64,000 nucleotides of DNA from Clostridiales bacterium (GTDB lineage: Bacteria > Bacillota > Clostridia > Saccharofermentanales > Saccharofermentanaceae). This document shows positions 60,576 to 64,000 of this stretch, in pieces. A program made the translations under genes and the position numbers. Location: NCBI GenBank assembly GCA_017615325.1, contig JAGAAI010000006.1, forward strand, positions 62,001-126,000. Reading direction: 5' to 3'. Position 1 is the first letter of the stretch; each line of letters starts with the position of its first letter. The notes under the pieces were generated by a model, which was given only the letters and a program-made list of their open reading frames with translations, did not search any database and was not told where the DNA came from.

Positions 60576-62036
60576 ATGACGATAAGAACAAGATTTGCAC
60601 CCAGCCCCACGGGATTTATGCACGTAGGCAACCTTAGGACAGCTCTCTACGAATACCTGATAGCAAAGCACGAAGACGGAACCTTCGTCTTGAGGATCGA
60701 AGATACTGACCGTGAAAGATACGTTGAAGGTGCAACTGATGTCATATACAACACCATGAAGATGGCAGGCCTCATCCATGATGAAGGTCCCGACAAGGGC
60801 GGCAACTTCGGCCCCTACGTTCAGTCCGAGCGCCTTGGTCTCTATAAGCCCTATGCCGAGCAGCTCATCGCAGAAGGCAAGGCATACAGATGTTTCTGCT
60901 CCAAAGAGAGACTGGAGTCCTTAAGGTCTGATTCCGAAGAGGGGCTGTCAGGCTACGACAGGCACTGCCGTGACCTGCCGGAAGACGAGATCAAAGCAAA
61001 CCTTGATGCAGGAATGCCTTACGTTATCAGGCAGAAGATGCCTTTGGACGGTGTAACCGAATACGACGATCTTGTCTATGGCCACATCTCCTTCCCCAAC
61101 AAGGATCTGGACGACCAGATCCTCATAAAGGCAGACGGCTTCCCTACCTATAACTTCGCAAACGTTATAGACGACCATACAATGAACATAACACACGTAG
61201 TAAGAGGATCCGAGTATCTTTCTTCAACACCCAAATATAATCTCCTTTACGATGCTTTCGGCTGGGAGACTCCCGTTTATATCCATCTGCCTCTTATCAT
61301 GGGCAAATCCGTTGACGAAGAAGGCAAGGAAACGATCTCCAAGCTTTCCAAGCGTCACGGTTCCACGGGTTTTATGGATCTCATCGAAGAGGGATTCCTT
61401 CCTGAAGCCATAATCAACTACATAGCACTCCTGGGCTGGGCTCCCAAGGACAATCAGGAGATATTCACATTAGATGAACTCACAAAAGCCTTTGACATCT
61501 CCGGTATATCCAAGTCGCCAGCTGTTTTCGATTACGACAAGCTCGAATGGGTAAACGCAGAACACATCAAGGCCATGTCAAAAGATGAGTTCATAGCTAA
61601 TGCAAAGCCTTACTTTGATGCCTGCGGCATAAAGGAAGATTCATACGATCTTCTGATCGAGATCTTACAGCCCAGGATCACAAGATTTACCCAGATCGCA
61701 GAGAAGCTCGAGTTTATCAATAACTATGGCGATTTCGATCTTGAACTCTTCTGCCATAAGAAGAGCAAGTCAAGTTTGGAATCATCTCTTGCGGTCTTAA
61801 CTGACATGCTCCCTCTCATATCAGAATGCGACTGGGACCGTGAGGCTCTCACCGAGCTCATGAAGAATTACGCTGAGTCTCATGAACTCAAGAATTCAGT
61901 TGTCATGTGGCCCGTAAGGATCGCAGCGGCCGGTGTTGCCGTAACTCCGGGCGGTGCCGCCGAGGTCATGATGCTGATCGGCAGGGATGAGACTGTCAGG
62001 AGGATCACAAGATCACTTGAAAGGCTCAAGGCATAA
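60576..62036 (+). CDS. gltX: Glutamyl-tRNA synthetase
   Basis: The class I synthetase charges tRNA-Glu (and often tRNA-Gln in Firmicutes). The 486-residue protein shows RFAPSPTGFMHVGNLRTALYEY with the HIGH-type motif, LRIEDTDRERYVEGA, VRGSEYLSSTPKY and the KMSKS-type SKLSKRHGS. It has a clear GGAGG site. Both aaRS genes in the window stand without T-box leaders. Confidence 0.95.
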   Translation: MTIRTRFAPSPTGFMHVGNLRTALYEYLIAKHEDGTFVLRIEDTDRERYVEGATDVIYNTMKMAGLIHDEGPDKGGNFGPYVQSERLGLYKPYAEQLIAEGKAYRCFCSKERLESLRSDSEEGLSGYDRHCRDLPEDEIKANLDAGMPYVIRQKMPLDGVTEYDDLVYGHISFPNKDLDDQILIKADGFPTYNFANVIDDHTMNITHVVRGSEYLSSTPKYNLLYDAFGWETPVYIHLPLIMGKSVDEEGKETISKLSKRHGSTGFMDLIEEGFLPEAIINYIALLGWAPKDNQEIFTLDELTKAFDISGISKSPAVFDYDKLEWVNAEHIKAMSKDEFIANAKPYFDACGIKEDSYDLLIEILQPRITRFTQIAEKLEFINNYGDFDLELFCHKKSKSSLESSLAVLTDMLPLISECDWDREALTELMKNYAESHELKNSVVMWPVRIAAAGVAVTPGGAAEVMMLIGRDETVRRITRSLERLKA

Positions 62037-62092
62037 GTTCTGACCAAAACCATACATATATACACAAGTCCAGGGATAAGGGGGATTACGAC

Positions 62093-62974
62093 ATGTGGAC
62101 ACGTAAAGATCTGAAAAGGCAGGCCAAAGGCGCCCTTTCCGGCCGCTTCTGGTGGGCAGTGCTTGTCTCAGGAATATTCGGCATCATCGACGGAATGGGC
62201 CTTAATTCCCTTTCCGGGAATCTGTCCATGCCTTTATCGGCTTTAATGAATGCCGATAAGCTTAAGAACATGCAGGGCCAGCTTCCCGACGGCACTACTC
62301 TATCCTTTAAGAGCGTCTTCGAGACATTGGTCGGGCAGTCTAATGCAGACGATGCAGTCCAGCTCGTAATAGCAACGATAGTCATCTTCTTATCGGTCTA
62401 TCTTCTCGTTATCGTGATCATATTCCTGATAAAGACCTTGATCCAGATATTCCTTGTTAATCCCTTTATCGTTTCCAAGAACCTTTACTACATCAACAAC
62501 AGGAATAAGATGGGCAGGGTCCGCGATCTCGTCACGTCATTCACCAGAGGGAGTTATGCATCTATCATTAAGGGCATGTTCATGAGAGACCTTTATGTAG
62601 GTCTCTGGGCCCTTCTCTTCATAATCCCCGGCATCATCAAGTACTATTCATACTTCATGGTTCCCTACATCATCGCAGAGAACCCTTCAGTTCCCATATC
62701 CCGTGCTTTCGAGATAAGCAAGAGGACAATGAACGGCCAGAAGTGGAAAGTCTTCGTACTCCAGCTCTCATTCATCGGATGGATGATCCTGGCTTCAATA
62801 ACTTTCTTCGGCCTCGGCTTCCTCTTCCTCACACCCTACATGGAAGCTACCTATGCGGAACTCTATGAGACCTTAAAGAACAAAGCTGCATCCGAAAGCA
62901 TACTGATGCCGGGCGAGGTTCCCGTTACAGATGCCGAGAACGTATTCAAAGCCAAGGACATTGGCGAAGAATAA
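62093..62974 (+). CDS. DUF975-family integral membrane protein
   Basis: The 293-residue protein starts MWTRKDLKRQAKGALSGRFWWAVLVSGIFG, the DUF975 N-terminus, and has about five hydrophobic segments (IVIFLSVYLLVIVIIFLIK; GLWALLFIIPGIIKYYSYFMVPYIIAE-like). The family signature ISRAFEISKRTMNGQKWKVFVLQLSFIGW is present. Function is unknown. A GGGGGA site precedes the ATG. It follows gltX by 56 bp. Confidence 0.82.
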   Translation: MWTRKDLKRQAKGALSGRFWWAVLVSGIFGIIDGMGLNSLSGNLSMPLSALMNADKLKNMQGQLPDGTTLSFKSVFETLVGQSNADDAVQLVIATIVIFLSVYLLVIVIIFLIKTLIQIFLVNPFIVSKNLYYINNRNKMGRVRDLVTSFTRGSYASIIKGMFMRDLYVGLWALLFIIPGIIKYYSYFMVPYIIAENPSVPISRAFEISKRTMNGQKWKVFVLQLSFIGWMILASITFFGLGFLFLTPYMEATYAELYETLKNKAASESILMPGEVPVTDAENVFKAKDIGEE

Positions 62975-62991
62975 GTTTCCACTTAAAAATC

Positions 62992-63032
62992 AAAGAGGCA
63001 GTTCCAAATATAACCGGAACTGCCTCTTTTTC
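62992..63032. terminator. Bidirectional terminator between DUF975 and SLH genes
   Basis: A perfect 14-bp stem (AAAGAGGCAGTTCC / GGAACTGCCTCTTT) with a 10-nt loop, T-run on the plus strand and an A/T-rich flank on the other. It serves two convergent genes (stops at 62974 and 63060). Confidence 0.88.
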
Positions 63033-63059
63033 ACGAAATATAGTTATCTATCCTTCATC

Positions 63060-64000
63060 TCACCTTTTCTGCCCGTAGAGGAGATATTTATCAACCAGGA
63101 AATCCGGATTATCGTTCTTATAATAATCATCAAGATAATATCTCCAGAGGAAGGTAACCATCTGTCGTCTCAGGCAGTCGTTATCCGCTCTGAATGTTCC
63201 ATCCTTATAACCTTCAAGGATATGGTTCTCATTTGCCCAGATTACGGGGATGTAGTAATAATCCTTCTCCTTAACATCAGAGAACTTACATGTCTTAGTC
63301 TCGGGTTCGGGTTTGCCTGCAAGTCTCCAAAGGAAAGTAACGGCATGCTTTCTTGCGCATGTTATCTGAGGACCGAAAGTTCCGTCCTTATAACCTTCAA
63401 CGATATGGTTCTCATTGCCCCAGATGCAGGCTTTATAAAAATAATCTGACTCCTTGACATCAGAGAACTTGCATGTTTTGGAATCCGGCTCGGGTTCACC
63501 AACAAGTCTCCAGATGAATGTAACCATCTGTGCTCTGGTACACTTATTTGCAGGTCTGAATTCGGACTGATCCTTATATCCTTTTACGACACCCATTCTT
63601 GTCAGGACATTTGTAGGCTCATACCAGAAATCCTTACTGCTCGATACGTCCTTATAGAGGGCAAAGAGATTTACACTGTCCTGAGCATTGTTATATTCAC
63701 ATGTGACAATAAAGTGGCCTGCCTTCTTTGCCGTCAAAATACCATTATCATCAACGGAAGCCATGGATTTATCAGAGACGATCCATTTACATGATTTTGT
63801 AACATCTTTCTCGCCCTGCTTTACTTTTAACTGTAACGGCTTGCCTACAACCGGAAAGTTGCTGTCCACAGACATTTTTACCGGGTTGTTAATGATATCA
63901 ACATCGACATCTACAACAAGAGTATAACTTTCTTCCTCCTGATCATCGGCATCATAATACTGATAAGACACATATACCGGGTTCTCATCATTAAGATTCC
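63060..64000 (-). CDS. SLH-domain surface protein (5' end outside window)
   Basis: The visible ~313 residues form a C-terminus. A BIG2-like domain (VVGKPLQLKVKQGEKDVTKSCKWIVSD-type; SVDDNGILTAKKAGHFIVTCEY) is followed by three SLH repeats (FWYEPTNVLTRMGVVKGYKD; GNENHIVEGYKDGTFGPQ; ANENHILEGYKDGTFRAD). The frame is open to the window end at 64000, so the true start lies beyond. Its SLH unit is nearly identical to that of the protein at 40060-42615. Confidence 0.88.
   Translation of the reverse strand, partial: NLNDENPVYVSYQYYDADDQEEESYTLVVDVDVDIINNPVKMSVDSNFPVVGKPLQLKVKQGEKDVTKSCKWIVSDKSMASVDDNGILTAKKAGHFIVTCEYNNAQDSVNLFALYKDVSSSKDFWYEPTNVLTRMGVVKGYKDQSEFRPANKCTRAQMVTFIWRLVGEPEPDSKTCKFSDVKESDYFYKACIWGNENHIVEGYKDGTFGPQITCARKHAVTFLWRLAGKPEPETKTCKFSDVKEKDYYYIPVIWANENHILEGYKDGTFRADNDCLRRQMVTFLWRYYLDDYYKNDNPDFLVDKYLLYGQKR

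Overview
The window looks like a chromosome segment from a Gram-positive anaerobe of the class Clostridia, probably a gut or rumen lineage near Saccharofermentans, Oscillospiraceae or Lachnospiraceae. The evidence is a PolC-type DNA polymerase, an IspH-S1 fusion, the pyrH-frr-uppS-cdsA-dxr-rseP-ispG-polC-priA gene order, lipoproteins without outer-membrane machinery, four S-layer-homology (SLH) proteins, and strong Shine-Dalgarno (SD) sites. Nearly everything from 1 to about 54,700 is on the minus strand. From 54,833 the strands are mixed. No prophage, transposase or CRISPR array is visible.

Layout by region. 1-4,500: the 3'-truncated start of an SLH protein, a higBA toxin-antitoxin pair, purM, the RNase P RNA gene, and a transglutaminase/DUF4358 surface pair. 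4,580-9,460: dapA-dapB-yajC-dnaG-trmK. 9,583-23,224: the large housekeeping operon pyrH to priA. 23,403-27,150: a thymidylate operon (thyA, a histidine phosphatase, folA) that ends in a secreted leucine-rich-repeat/SLH protein. 27,321-39,622: a cell-wall hydrolase, then an accessory locus with three GH3 glycosidase lipoproteins and a beta-lactamase-fold serine hydrolase downstream of a BlaI/BlaR1-type repressor and membrane protease. 39,763-39,944: two tRNA-Pro genes. 40,060-42,615: an unusual SLH/solute-binding-protein fusion. 42,775-51,966: ileS, an M50 protease, scpA, scpB, a MurR/RpiR regulator, cmk and ispH-S1. 52,067-52,196: a paired palindromic repeat. 52,209-54,689: an RNA-modification operon with a lipoprotein. 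54,833-58,045: a two-component system plus a pseudouridine synthase. 58,048-60,454: two genes that look like catalytically degenerate M28 and AroB family members. 60,576-62,974: gltX and a DUF975 membrane protein. 63,060-64,000: the C-terminal part of another SLH protein.

The most interesting points are the following. (i) A BlaI/BlaR1-controlled GH3/serine-hydrolase locus in which all four enzymes carry the same unrecognised C-terminal domain, and the BlaR1 homologue has no penicillin-binding sensor. (ii) A PolC whose embedded proofreading exonuclease region has lost its acidic motifs. (iii) A tandem 58-bp nested palindrome upstream of ileS. (iv) An S-layer-anchored sugar-binding-type protein. 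(v) A tRNA-Pro with an A34 (AGG) anticodon. All functional statements rest on motif and family recognition by eye; no database search was run.
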